Positions 22,809-34,720 of a DNA stretch of 64,000 nucleotides are shown piece after piece. Positions within the stretch are counted from its first letter, which is position 1; every line of letters starts with the position of its first letter. Location: contig OY744616.1 in assembly GCA_963556255.1 (NCBI GenBank), positions 35,597,466 through 35,661,465 of the forward strand, given 5' to 3'. This DNA is from Allolobophora icterica (Eukaryota; Annelida; Clitellata; Crassiclitellata; Lumbricidae). The translations under genes and the position numbers were made by a program. The notes beneath the pieces were generated by a model that was not told where the DNA came from, made no database searches, and saw only the letters and a list, made by a program, of their open reading frames with translations.

Positions 22809-24399
22809 AAATGATCCATTACAATCTAAAAAAATAAACCACAAAGTGTGGTTACGTAGTAGAACACAGTACAACAAATCCCAGTGTAGATTACTATTTC
22901 CTTGCCTCATGGACACTTTCTTCTATGCTAAAATTTGTTTTATATATGACTACCAGCAATTAGCTTCTAAACATTTTGGCTGTTGTACGGATTCTGTGAA
23001 TCTAAGTGCCAGAATTTTTAAGCCTCCGCACCCAAAATAAAACTAATATTTTTCAAAAGAGTTGAAAATAATTTTCTGTCCAGGTTTATTAATGGACGAT
23101 TGGACGTGTTTTCTCCAGGGTCTGGCCTGTTTATCACAATATATTTATAATATAAATTGCCCATAAACCTATATTTTATTTTCTCATCTATACTTGAATG
23201 CTGGGCAGAATTTCAAGGCCAGCTGTAAAATTTTGCAACAAGTGTAATACTTGTTTTTGTTCTGTCTAATATTCCTTCACATGTCACAAATCATTTTCTC
23301 TATATCATAGCATCTGAAGAGCATTGTTTTATTTTTTTAAATCAATAAATTTAGTAAAATCAATCAACTAACAACAATTTGTTACATGTTCTCAAAGAGT
23401 TCCACAAAAACCTTGGTCCTGAGTTGAAAGATTGTTTGGTTGAAGAAAAAGTACAATAGCAAGAAAAACTTTGGTGGTTGCATAGCTGAACAATATCACA
23501 TGTACGGTAATTCAGACTGAAAGTACACATAAATAAATGCACACATTCTATAGCGACGCTATGGCCTCAACCACGCTCATTTTTCAGTGAATTGATCAGG
23601 TGAGATCCTTCACAAACACTACCTGTTTGAACAAAAGCGGCCAACATGCTTCAGTGCGCCATACATCACGACAACTCAGAACCCACGAAGCAACCTAACT
23701 CAGATTAACAAACAAATGAACAAAAACAAATATGCTATGCCACAAACTACAATAAAAAAAACAACACAACTTAAACTGCAAGCAAATGTACTGTCTAATA
23801 TTCCTTCACATGCCACCAAAAGAAGTGCTCAAAGAATAAGAAAAATCAAACTCTACACCAATAACGAAGCATCTCAACAGTCAACAGAATTTCTACATTA
23901 ATTAAATTGCTATAAATTCTAAGCAAACTCAACACAACACAAAGTGTCTCTGAACTTAACAAAAACAAACACACCGACAAAAAACAACTGAAAAATTACA
24001 CTGCTTGTTAAGTTCATACTACAAAATTGCTTGAAACATCAAGATCATTAAATCCTTGTAATAATTTTCAACAGCTCAACAAGTATCAGTTAACAAAAGC
24101 TACCTGAACTATCACTATGGTTTAATTCATAATACAGGAATATCACGATTATTAAATGTTCAAAAATCCAAGAATCTAAACAAGGCACATATCACAACAA
24201 AATAGAGTTACTCAGTAATTAAAATGAAGCTGCTAGACAGTTATGTAAAGCAGTACAAAGAAGCAAAATCCACATCTTACACCTACCTGCAAACTAATTA
24301 AACAACAAACCCCACTCCTAACCAGTTCTATTCACGAATTGCCAAATATCATGTGCCAAGATCATTTGCAAGCACTTATTCTTCACGATAAATGGTATT

Positions 24400-27300
24400 T
24401 TATGGTGACGGCATGCACTTGAGACGTTCAAAGGTTGCTTTCTCAAGATCCTCACGATGATCAGGGTGTGCAATTTTGATCAGTTCATAAGCCCTCTGTC
24501 GCAGGTTCTTGCCAAACAGGTAAGCAATTCCGTGTTCCGTTACTATGTAGTGAACATGCGCACGCGTTGTTACAACTCCTGCCCCTGAAAACGGACATTA
24601 ATTTTTACAGAAGTTAAGTCTTGCAAGTGAAAATTTTATTACTGCCACATTCATGCGGTCCACTCAACTATACTGTCAGGAGTACAGGCATGCATCAAAG
24701 CAAGAGAGAAGCCAAGCTAACATTGTCAAGCTAACATTGCCAAGGCAATTACAGGAAATCTGGTCTGTTATTCTGTGTGATTTCACAATTGAAATATGGA
24801 CTTAAACATATTTTTTAATACATGCAGGTATTGTCATCAACAGATATTTACATTTTTATGCCTACAACAGATAGGACTGGTTATGACCATTACTGGTAGC
24901 ATCTAGAACAGAACCATTCTAGTAACCTGAAAAAGACCTGTTCTAAAGAAAGCAATGGCTTCACGGTAGAGTTAAAGTCGTGGATGCATCATACACATAC
25001 AAGTGTGTGCATTCTTGTACATATGCATATATCTGGGCTTTTACTAAGCACATTTTAGGAACTGCCCAAAAGTGCTAACATTCATGCATGCCACAAACAC
25101 ATGAAATCCAAATGGCCAAAACATCTGCACAGCTATGGCATGGACCATCCCACTTGGAGATCGTGCATAAAGTTGTGACCACAAAGAGTATTTCTCCAGC
25201 AGGAGCTAAGAAGCTGCATAATTTACTAATAAAATACAATGTCAAACTTACTCCCTCTTGTCTACACAGTGAGTAACATCTTGTATGACCAGCATTTCAT
25301 TTGACCATGGTGCCATGCATTACTGTGGCCACCTGGTGATAAACCCAAGATCATCTATTACGAGCACATTGTTTACCAACATTCCAACAGACACACAAAG
25401 ACTTCTGACCCACAACCAAAGTAAGTACCAAATTTTACTGCTTGGTGCTTGAGGCAATCGAGTGTGAATAACTTGCCCAGAGTCACATTGCAGAGTAAGC
25501 TCAGCAGACTCAAACTCACAGTTGCTATATGATCAGGTGAGTGCATCACTGGTTGGACTTCCACATCACCAAATCAGTTAGTAGATGAAGGCCACAGTAC
25601 ATTCAGAAGGAGATCATGGATAAAGGTTTACTCCCACTGAAAGAACTTGGAAGTCTGTCAGGCTAAGCTGCTGAAAATCAAGAACTGATCAAATACAAAT
25701 CTCAGCAACACTTTTAGCTGTGCACAGAGGTATGACCAGCCATACAACATACTGTTATGTCCACGGACAGGTTATCCTGAAGTCAGGAAACGGCTGTAAA
25801 ACAACATCACCTTGCTTTATGAATGGCACAATCTTTGACTCATTCCTTGCCGTAACAGACGGCATTGCCAGAATTGGCTTGCCAAGGCCATCCGTTCCTA
25901 GTGCAGCTCCTCTCATGAAATCAATCTGGCCACCAACACCTTAAAAAATCAGCAACCATCTTCTTCAGCAAGATCACATAATCTAACATTTACTACAGGA
26001 AAAATAAGGTAACAACTTAATGTTTGACAATTTTCTCTAATTTTATTGTGCAGACTGTAGTTGCAAATCACTCAAAACCTTTCATATATCGCACAGTCTT
26101 CTAAAAAATTACCAAAAGTCTTACATCATGCTCCAAGCTTGCTATTTTAAATAAAACTGTTCTCATATAGGCATGCCACTGACTCAATTTTTAACCTAGT
26201 CCAGTTTACTGCCTCACATTACTTCTATGTTAAGTAATCAAATCACCTGAAAAGAGTCTTGTTCCAATGGAGTCTGAAACCACTTGACCAGTCAGATCCA
26301 CCTCAATGCACGAGTTGATTGCCGTTACCTTTGGATTTTGTGCAATGATTGACACTTGGTTGACAAATCCAATGTCACACATCACTACAAGACAGAAGGA
26401 ACACAGAAAGCGACTAACTTCACTGTTCCCTTTCCATTAAACATAACAAATGACGACTAGCTGTTTGGAAGCACATTTACTTTTAGAACTCCTGACATTG
26501 GCATAACTATCAATCAGGGTTTAATGTATATGTCAAGGATTGCGAAATAAATACAGCAGAATTTGAGAAAGCTAATCACTCTTGCTGAAGCTAAACAATC
26601 ATTAATGCTTGACTGACTGACTGATGTCATTAATAACCCTTTTACAACGCAATAAAATTAAAGTTTGCATAATTTCAACACAAAGACAATTCATATAAAA
26701 TTATCTTTTATATGAAGGTTAACTACATGCTATGCTGTTACTAACTCCTCAGACACATGGCCCAAGATGCAGAACTTCCGGACTACTGCATAGACAAGAC
26801 CAGTAATCTAAAACTAGAAGAAACTTTCCACATGGATTCACATAAAGGATCACCCAGTTGCAAGGGGCAATGTGTGAACAGTACAAACTAGAAGCTTAAT
26901 GCAGCCTAAGCTTGGTATGCATTCCTTACCCACAAACGGATTGTTGTCCATGAAGCTGTATAATTCCTTTGATCCATATGCAAAACCCCCAACAATTTTT
27001 CCCGGTTGGATTACTTTTCGTGCGTTGGTGATGGCACCACAGTCGACCAGCGGCATGATTCCATCGCTGAACATCTCCGAGTGAATTCCAAGGTCACGAT
27101 GGCCCTCCAGCTTCGCAAGAACCGCATCGGGTATAGACCCAATTCCTGGTACAAAGAAAGAAACAGTAGATAAGCCTACAGAAATAGAATATAGGCTGAT
27201 GTACTCAAACACTTGATACAAGGTACAGCATGATATAACATATAAAACCACAATTCTAATGCTCTCTTCACATTGAAAGTGACCAATGGCACAAAATTAT

Positions 27301-30300
27301 ACAATACAATTGTAATATGACGATGCCCTTCTTCAAAAGTACAGAAGCACAGAAATTGTCACTGAGCTGCAACTTGAACAATTGGTCCTCTTCTACAGGC
27401 TGCAGATACAGCACTTCAGATAGCTTAGCATACGAGATCAGCTGCAACAGAAAATATTACCGGATCTCAGTGATGGGCACTTTTAACTACTGTAGTTACT
27501 AACTAGTAGTTATAACTACTCTAATGGTAGTTGTCCAGTAGTTATAACTACTTTTAAAGAAGTAGTTTAAAAAATAGTTATAACTTTTTTTATCAAGTAG
27601 TTTGTAGTTAACTATATTTCGTTTTAACTACATTTTTTCCTATTTAGTATACATTTGCTAACCCTGTCTTACAAGAACTTTTGCAGTTTGGACGTTGTCA
27701 ATAAATATTTTAAGTAATAATGCTACATAATTTTGCTATTTCCAATTTGGGTTTCCTTTCTTGAAATGCATGTGTCTTTGGTTTGTGTGACAATGCCCAG
27801 TAATCTCTAATTAAAAGTTACTGCATAGCTAATGGGCTGTGAAAGTTCGGATTATCGCTCAGTTAAGGCAAACCATGGGCCAAATAGAGCAGGTGACGGA
27901 AGACTTGTTGAAGTCATTTTTAAAACTATTTAATTATCTAAAATACTTTAATCCAGAAATCCATTCTAATTCAATTTTAGAAATATCGTAAAATATAAAG
28001 AATTATATAATTTCGCTGCTTACTTATATGTAAACAAAGACTTTCTGCTCTAATACCTGTTTTGCCGTCGCCCATAGGCCAATGGCTAAAGCTTTATTCA
28101 TCCAGTAGTATTAATACATATTACATTCATTCGTTCTAAGGATTTGATATACATGTAGCGCCTCTTGAAGATACCTGATACCTACTCAGAGGCGCTCCCT
28201 GCTCAGCCACAACTAAAGAAATGAGTAGAAATATTAGTGAGAATGCCAGTAATAACGGTTTAGATTCACCTTAACAAGCTAAGACAATCAACGCCATTCC
28301 AGAAAGCCAATTCAACGCTGCCGAGCAGCGCCACAGTTGAACATCTTTTTTAGCGTTTATGGCATGATACCCCAAGAAGATGCAGAATGTCGGACAAACT
28401 CTTCGACAAGATGGTCTTTTTGAAGAGCTGTTCTAGCGGTATACCATATATGTCCTCTTAAATGTGCCGTACTAAGAGTGTTAACAGTTGCAGACTTTGT
28501 AAGTTAGACATAGTAGTTATAACAATTTGGCATATGTTACTGTTGAGACAATGAACACATCAGGTTGCCTTGTTGATTGTTCTAGCAGTTCCTGTCCCTT
28601 GTTAGTTTGTTTGATATATGCAGTAATTCGTTACAACTAGATTTTTCACTTGCCACTTGGTTTTGTTTTTAACATTTCTTTATTACTTGTGTTGAATATC
28701 AGTAACTAATAAAACAGTAAATTCTCGTGTAACTTGTTGAATATCAGTGCACCGTAACATAACTATAGAAAAGTAGTTTGAAAAGTAGTTTGAAAAGTAG
28801 TTAACTACTAAGCTGGTAGTTAGCAAACTAGTTATAACTACTTGTCATCTAAAGTAGTTAAACAGTAGTTATAACTACTTATTTTGAAAGTAGTTAGGAA
28901 GTAGTTATAACTACTAGGTATGTAGTTGGTGCCCATCACTGCCGGATCTAGACCTTGTAGCCAAGCTGCAGACACACCAAGACCAATAAAACACTGCATG
29001 ACAACAATAAATTTAACAGCATCTGATCTAGCTTTCAAGTTATTACTATTATTATGCATTTACTGAGCGCCGCAATTTATTTAACTAAGTATCAATTGAT
29101 GGTGCCGAGTGAAGAAGTTGCTAAAGGTTCCTAGAAGTTCCAATCTCCAGGAGGCTCAAACTCCTACTCTCTACATTACAAGGCCAGCGCTCAAACCAAT
29201 CGGCTACCATGTCCCATCAATTCTTCATCATCTGCCAAAATATTTTTACAGAATGCATTTCATGGATTTCTTGCTTCAGAAGGAAGACCCTGAAACGTTA
29301 GACTAAATTTCGGATGACTGTGTTAACAGACAAATATAGTACATGTATGTGTTAAAATAGTTTACAGCATCTTCTACAGACTTTGGTTCACGAACAGCAA
29401 CAAGTTCATGTGTGCTTGGTCAAACTGCTCCAGAAGGCATCAATGGCAGGCTCTTCCAGACATTTGGTCAACAGCCTGTGTCATCCATAAGCATTATCTT
29501 ACATTAGCACCTATGTCCTATAAACTGGTTTAATCCCTTAATGAAGAGTATTGTTTTTACAGTAGCTTTAAGTGTCTCTTCGTCTGTAAAGAGTTAAACC
29601 AAGAAGCACCCTACCCATCTGAAGAGTAGCACCATCCTGAACAAGGTTTTCGGCAATCAGTGATCCTATTTTGTTTTCAGTGTCCGAAGCTACCGCCTTC
29701 TTTGGCTCTGGAAGAGGCCGCGTTCCCTCAACCATTGCATCCAGATGGGACATGTGGATAAGACCGTCTCCAAACGTACGAGGCTGGTTCTTGTTTACCT
29801 GACCTGCCACCAAACAATCAACAGAACAGTAGAGTCAAGACTCAAACATAAGAACAGCATACATGATAAAATGTAATGCAGATAAAACTTGTATCATGAA
29901 TAACCAATCAATAACAAGATACAGCACTAGCGGCATTAGATAGCTGCTCCCAGAGCCTACAACCAATGAAAAAACAGATCACACTAACAGCTTAATATAA
30001 ATCTCTAAACTACTGCTACAGATCTAGCTGGATCTTATAGCTAAAGAGTAGACATGTTGAACAGCACTCCAACAATATGAATGTAATGATGTTTGCATCT
30101 AGCTATGCAATTAGATGCTTAACATAGCACTTTAACCCTTTAATGACGAGAGGGATTAGTTTTGAATACATTTTAGTGCACGCTCGTCGTTAAAGTGTTA
30201 AAGTACTTCTCGAAAGCACTGCAGGTAGAACTGCAGCAGTAGTGAGCTACTAACCACCAAACTTTTATCACACAGAGAGAAAACAACTAACCCAGAAGTC

Positions 30301-33300
30301 ATCTGATTCTATCACTTGTTTTAACTCATTTAATACATCAACAACGTTTTCTAATACGTACCAATAATGTACTTGGCATTCTGGATAGCTGCTCGAGCAC
30401 AGTCAACACTTGGACCAAGAGAACAGAACCCGTGATTATCTGGAGGACTGACTTGAATCAAGGCAACATCCAGTTGCAAGATCTTACGTCGAAACAGGAG
30501 TGGCACCTCGCCCAGAAAAATCGGAGTGTAATCTGCCCGGCCATCACTGATGGCTTGGCGACAGTTGGCGCCAATGAACAACGAGTTGTCACGAAAAATT
30601 CCTAAAATGTAGTTGGAGACACAAAAGAGCTACAGTAGTTTAAGATTTTTTACACGCTAAATTTATCATGATGATCATTAACACCTTGAATCCATTTTTG
30701 CTACTAGTTTTCTAGGGTGTAAGATTAGTGTGACAGAAAGAATGAGTAACAACAGAAAAATATAAATGCAAAAACTTACGACTTAGCTCAAACCATAACT
30801 TCTAAAACTTAGCCAATCATGATAGTTCAATGGTTTTCACTTGGTCACTGCTCAAGTTGAACGAAGAAAGTCACTTGAATACTGGCAGTTAACAAAATCA
30901 TCGAAAAGGGTCATCAAAATTGAAAAGCGAAGACCAACAGTCAACGTTCAATAAATTGAACTTCCCAGTATCCTTTCAGACTCTGCCTATCACTTAATCA
31001 AACAAAATACCTCACCATACAATGCACAGAAGCAGAAATCATACACGTAGGCTTACGTGTAGCAAAGCTGTTCTGTCATGCGGGCCAGAGAAGAACGTTT
31101 GTCTTCAAAGGTTCTGGTATAATGAGGCTCAAGTATGAGCAAGATTAGAGCACATGTAACCTCAACTGACTGATCCTTTCCCAGTGACCCCGGTGCATTA
31201 TTCTTTGTCTCAAGGAGGAAGCCATTTGGGAACTGAAGCACTAATAAGCAGTGGTGGCGCCAGACATTTTTTGTAACCAGGGCATAGCCAGGACAGTCGT
31301 ACAAGTAACCAGTGCAGAGGGCGATTTATGCCCGATCAAAAACTGGACATGTCAGAAATTCTGGCAGGGCAACGACCAGGGCAAAGGCTTTTTCACCAGG
31401 GCATTTGCCCTGGCTCGCCCTGGTGTAGCGTCGCCCCTACTAATAAGCAAAGACTAGGCCAAGAGCACTGAACTGCAGAGTGGACCTATAACTTCGATAT
31501 ACCTGCAATAGTTCAACAAGGACTTAAAATTGCCCTTGCAATAAGCAGAGCTGATACATACGAGTTTCACAAAACAAGTTAGGTTTGCATATGTTTGCAT
31601 TGGTTGTGGTCGAGCCATCAACTATTATTTGACATAAGTTCAATAAAATGAAGTATTACCTACATCAATGGCATTTGTCTGGACACTAACCTTCGTACTC
31701 TGGCTCTGTGTGTATAGCTGGTCCTTCTGTGTGGATATGAATCACCTCAATGTCTTTCAAGTTGGACTTCTTGCCATGTTTAGCCATTGCCTCCAACAGC
31801 ACCAGTGGTGTGGCTGCACAGCCATGGATGAATATTCGCATACCTGTCACACAGCGAAAGTACACAACCAATTCATCATTCACAAGTTTATTGGCAGTAC
31901 CATATTCAAATGCTGCTACTACCGAATATCAAAACCCATTTCCTATGCAAATTTTGTGAATATTTAAATGTTAAATCTTTATGGTGACCTAGTGCACAAC
32001 TAACAGCACACCTTATAATTAATTTTAACATTTCTTGTATGTGTCTGCTGTGTAACTAAGACGTGATTCATAAGTTAACCTTCAATCACAAACTTCTTTA
32101 TTCTGGCATCCAAACAACCCCATATCATTTCAGATTTGAGATACAGATGAAAAATGTCACCGAAGTAGACAAGTCTGTGGTCAATAAAAGAAAGTTAAAC
32201 ATAAAAAGCAAGTATGTGACTCAATCATTTAATGGCCCCATTTAATCTTGGACTGACACACCTTTTAGAGGAGGTGTCAACAACTCACACAAGTTTGACA
32301 TGGTTATGAATTCCCAAATTCACATAAAGCAATATGTTATTTGAACATACACACACACAACACATTCGGATAGTTAATAAAAACTTTGCACCAAAAGCCC
32401 AATAATGAAACCAAGTCAAATAACTATAACCTACAATAAGATACATATAAGATAGCCTAGAAATACAATTGTAAGATAGCCATGTAACGAAGATATCACA
32501 ACAGTCCAGTATATGAAAACACAGGTCTATCGATTATGCAATTGATATAATTCACATGACAAAAATCCATTTTAAGATCTTCTAGCAAGTTCAGCTGATA
32601 TAACCACAAGACAATTTACACTGGAAATAAAAACTTGTTTCTCATTCTGTTTGCTTGGTTTTTGACCTTATCACCTTTAAGTACACCATAAGCAGTCTTT
32701 TGCACATTATTTTCGAGTGTAGACATAAAGCCCACTGAAGTGCTGACCCAAATTTGCATCACGTGCCCATTCATAGTATTAACCAGACCAGAGGTCAACG
32801 TTCATACAACCATCAGGTATAAACAAAAACACATTTCATATGTACCATCTACAAGTTCTATATCCCACACATGCAGCATTCACACACTGCTTAATTAGTC
32901 AACTAGCAGCTGATACTAATGTTGCTTGCATGTTTAAAGATGTCATACACTCAGTGATGATCACAATCAACTAGTTAACTGAAATTTACCACGAACTTCT
33001 GTTGACTAATACTTGGTCCACTTCTCTTCACCCGTACCTCATGCATATCTGACTCTTCACTTCAGAGTAAACAACCAGAAATGCTTGCATTAATCGCTAA
33101 GTAAAAGCTAAAAGCAAAAGCTTTATGTGCACAAGTATTTCTGGTTACATCCCATTCCATTCACTTTTTTACATTTACATTTGGCCTTTATCCATATTTT
33201 AATTTCAATTTCATACACAACCACCCATGCAGTGCTTTTGTGAGGGACTTAAATTTCGCTATATCAATTGTCTTGATACAAACATATAATTTTCACAAAA

Positions 33301-33951
33301 CTGACAACTCGGTCATTGTTATAATCCCAAATCGAAGGATAACAGAACTTGGACCAACATTACTGTACAAAATCACATATACATTAGATACTGGTACCTC
33401 TCTTTTTCTATTGCAAGTATTTCGAACGGGACAGTACTCAATGTCGTCAAAAAGTCTCGTGATGACCGTTTTGATGCGCTCAACTACACCTATGTCAAGG
33501 ACGATGCCGTCAAAACAAACCTACACGTTATACTGCCCGAATTGACGCAAACCGTTCAGCCATACTGAAAAGTCACATGACGTTCATATCTCCTGGATTA
33601 AACCTGTATTAACTACAGCAAAAATGCACGCAATGACCAATGATAGTCGAAACAAATGACAAATCGAAGTAACAAAACCATCTCCAGGCACAACATCGAA
33701 ACGCGTTCAGCTAAATCTGACTTCTGACCATGACATTCACAACCGAATGCCAAGGTCAAGTTCTTACCAGATGTAATAGCAGAGACGGCCTCATCAGCCG
33801 ACATCCGCGCTGGCTCCTTCTTTGGAATAGGGTGGAACGGCTCCGGTGAGTACATGTAAAAGGGTCGTTTCGTTAAGTTTTCCACCCGGGTCAGACCATA
33901 CCCGACCCTTGTCAGCGCGGATTTCACCCGTCCCAAGGTTAAGGTCGACAT
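24400..33951 (-). CDS. Acetyl-CoA hydrolase / 4-hydroxybutyrate CoA-transferase family protein, probably mitochondrial
   Basis: Eight exons on the minus strand encode 477 residues: 33951-33768, 31843-31691, 30601-30362, 29803-29615, 27145-26930, 26384-26247, 25939-25811 and 24584-24400. The family moves CoA between carboxylic acids, or hydrolyses acetyl-CoA, through a glutamyl-CoA thioester. Diagnostic blocks are FIHGCAATP near the N-terminus, SPPDNHGFCSLG, PRTFGDGLIH, HSEMFSDG (its Glu, about residue 279, is the likely catalytic residue), GVGGQIDFMRGA (the glycine-rich CoA loop, from about 374) and YIVTEHGIAYLFGK near the end. The N-terminus MSTLTLGRVKSALTRVGYGL is basic and hydroxylated, with no acidic residue before about position 24. 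This suggests a mitochondrial targeting peptide. An in-frame ATG lies upstream, but the residue 1 chosen here gives the better presequence. All seven introns are in phase 1, and six split a glycine codon. The gene is divergent from DHODH and convergent with PSMC2. Exact substrates cannot be read from sequence. Confidence 0.95.
25430..25562 (-). mobile_element. Degenerate SINE (family B-like)
   Basis: GTGTGAATAACTTGCCCAGA followed by CAGACTCAAACTCACAG resembles the SINE core and B box on the minus strand. Strongly mutated. It lies in the last CoA-transferase intron. Confidence 0.4.
27468..28941. mobile_element. hAT-like non-autonomous element (1474 bp) with GTAGTTATAACTAC repeats
   Basis: Perfect 13-bp terminal inverted repeats CAGTGATGGGCAC / GTGCCCATCACTG are flanked by a perfect 8-bp duplication CCGGATCT. 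Both subterminal regions are packed with the palindrome GTAGTTATAACTAC and variants, probable transposase-binding sites. There is no transposase remnant. An L2-type tail fragment (ATGTAGCGCCTCTTGAAG, 28155-28200) is nested inside. It lies in CoA-transferase intron 4. Confidence 0.92.
29040..29215 (-). mobile_element. SINE family B copy
   Basis: TTATTATTATGCATTTACTG then AGCGCCGC (inverted tail), GAGGCTCAAACTCC at the B box and CAAACCAATCGGCTACCATG (inverted A box, reading GTAGCCGATTGG). It lies next to the hAT-like element in CoA-transferase intron 4. Confidence 0.7.
29531..29598. mobile_element. 70-bp palindromic element, diverged
   Basis: AATCCCTTAATGAAGAG at the left and CTCTTCGTCTGTAAAGAG at the right. 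It ends 17 bp from the CoA-transferase exon 4 donor. Confidence 0.5.
30131..30202. mobile_element. 70-bp palindromic element
   Basis: Left TTTAACCCTTTAATGACGAG, centre CATTTTAGTGCACG, right CTCGTCGTTAAAGTGTTAAA. Well preserved. It lies in CoA-transferase intron 3. Confidence 0.75.
31249..31439. mobile_element. hAT-like element (191 bp), CAGTGGYGGCGC family
   Basis: It starts CAGTGGTGGCGCCAGACATT and ends GTAGCGTCGCCCCTA. The flanking duplication CTAATAAG is perfect. It contains TTGCCCTGG motifs. It is a shorter relative, in opposite orientation, of the element at 48556. It lies in CoA-transferase intron 2. Confidence 0.88.
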
Positions 33952-34720
33952 TTTCCACGTTACGCTTTCAAAGCGGATAGTATAATGATGGACGGACAGA
34001 TGGGCGGCGCTTCTCAAGGTATCAAAGCCAGGCAAGCACAGATTACATATATATAAGGCCCACAGACGCTAGCACCACTGATGATGAAATTGCGTTGCTC
34101 CACAACATTTGTTAGGTTGTTATAAAATTAACTTGTATGTTAAAGTAGTACAGAAAGATTAAAATTACATGTCTTTTGTTTCTGGATATCTGAACTTATT
34201 ATTACTGAACTTATTACTTACTTGCTTGCAACATTTTACATTACTTTTACTACTTACTTGTTAACCGCTAGATGACGCAAAAAAGCATCGAATACACTAC
34301 TTTAGTGTCTGTAAATAAAGTGTAATCTATTGTATATTCGAAGAAGCGTGGCGCTTGCATAAATAAAAAGTTTTGTACGAAAATGCATCGCAGGCCGCTC
34401 GATAGAGGGGTAAGGTGAACGCTTAAATTATTTTGTTAATATTTGAGCCATTTAGCAAATCTTATGTGGAAAAGAATCGTTTTGACTACGCATTGCATTT
34501 ATGCTGCGCCTTGAAGTGTAGCTCCAAGTGCTCCCACCTCAGATAATTCATTCCTTCGTTCATTTAAAAAATTTAATATAGGGCGCTCCCTCAAGTTACC
34601 TACTCAGAAGCGCTCCCAGCACAACCACGGCAATATAAACTGGACTTGAGTAACTTATTTTAAAAAACAAGCGAACTATTCTTAGGCAACAGGCGTATCT
34701 GCAATGGGAGTTGATTCCTG
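33952..34720. promoter_or_regulatory. Divergent intergenic region, likely promoters of the CoA-transferase and DHODH
   Basis: The two starts point away from each other across about 770 bp, or about 1.15 kb to the first certain DHODH exon. I see no clear TATA box or known operator. A degenerate L2-type tail lies at about 34545-34640. Promoter function is inferred only from position. Confidence 0.4.
34545..34640 (-). mobile_element. L2/SINE-A type tail fragment
   Basis: TTCATTTAAAAAATTTAATA, GGGCGCTCCCTCAAG and CTCAGAAGCGCTCCCAGCAC form the inverted tail stem. It lies in the divergent promoter region. Confidence 0.5.

Larger units (their letters stand above)
20966..24399. other. Convergent intergenic region between PSMC2 and the CoA-transferase
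   Basis: No gene is recognised. The first ~730 bp is the probable PSMC2 3' UTR. The rest is AT-rich and probably includes the minus-strand 3' UTR of the CoA-transferase, but several TTTATT hexamers between 23000 and 23400 prevent choosing one poly(A) site. It also holds a tandem repeat at 22694-22808. The 22-base string starting CTGTCTAATATTCCTTCACA occurs at about 23264 and again at about 23791. Confidence 0.6.

Noticed and set aside
22608..22916. 102-codon minus-strand frame
   Set aside because: Most of it is the 32-bp tandem repeat read as FLLVSILYF units.
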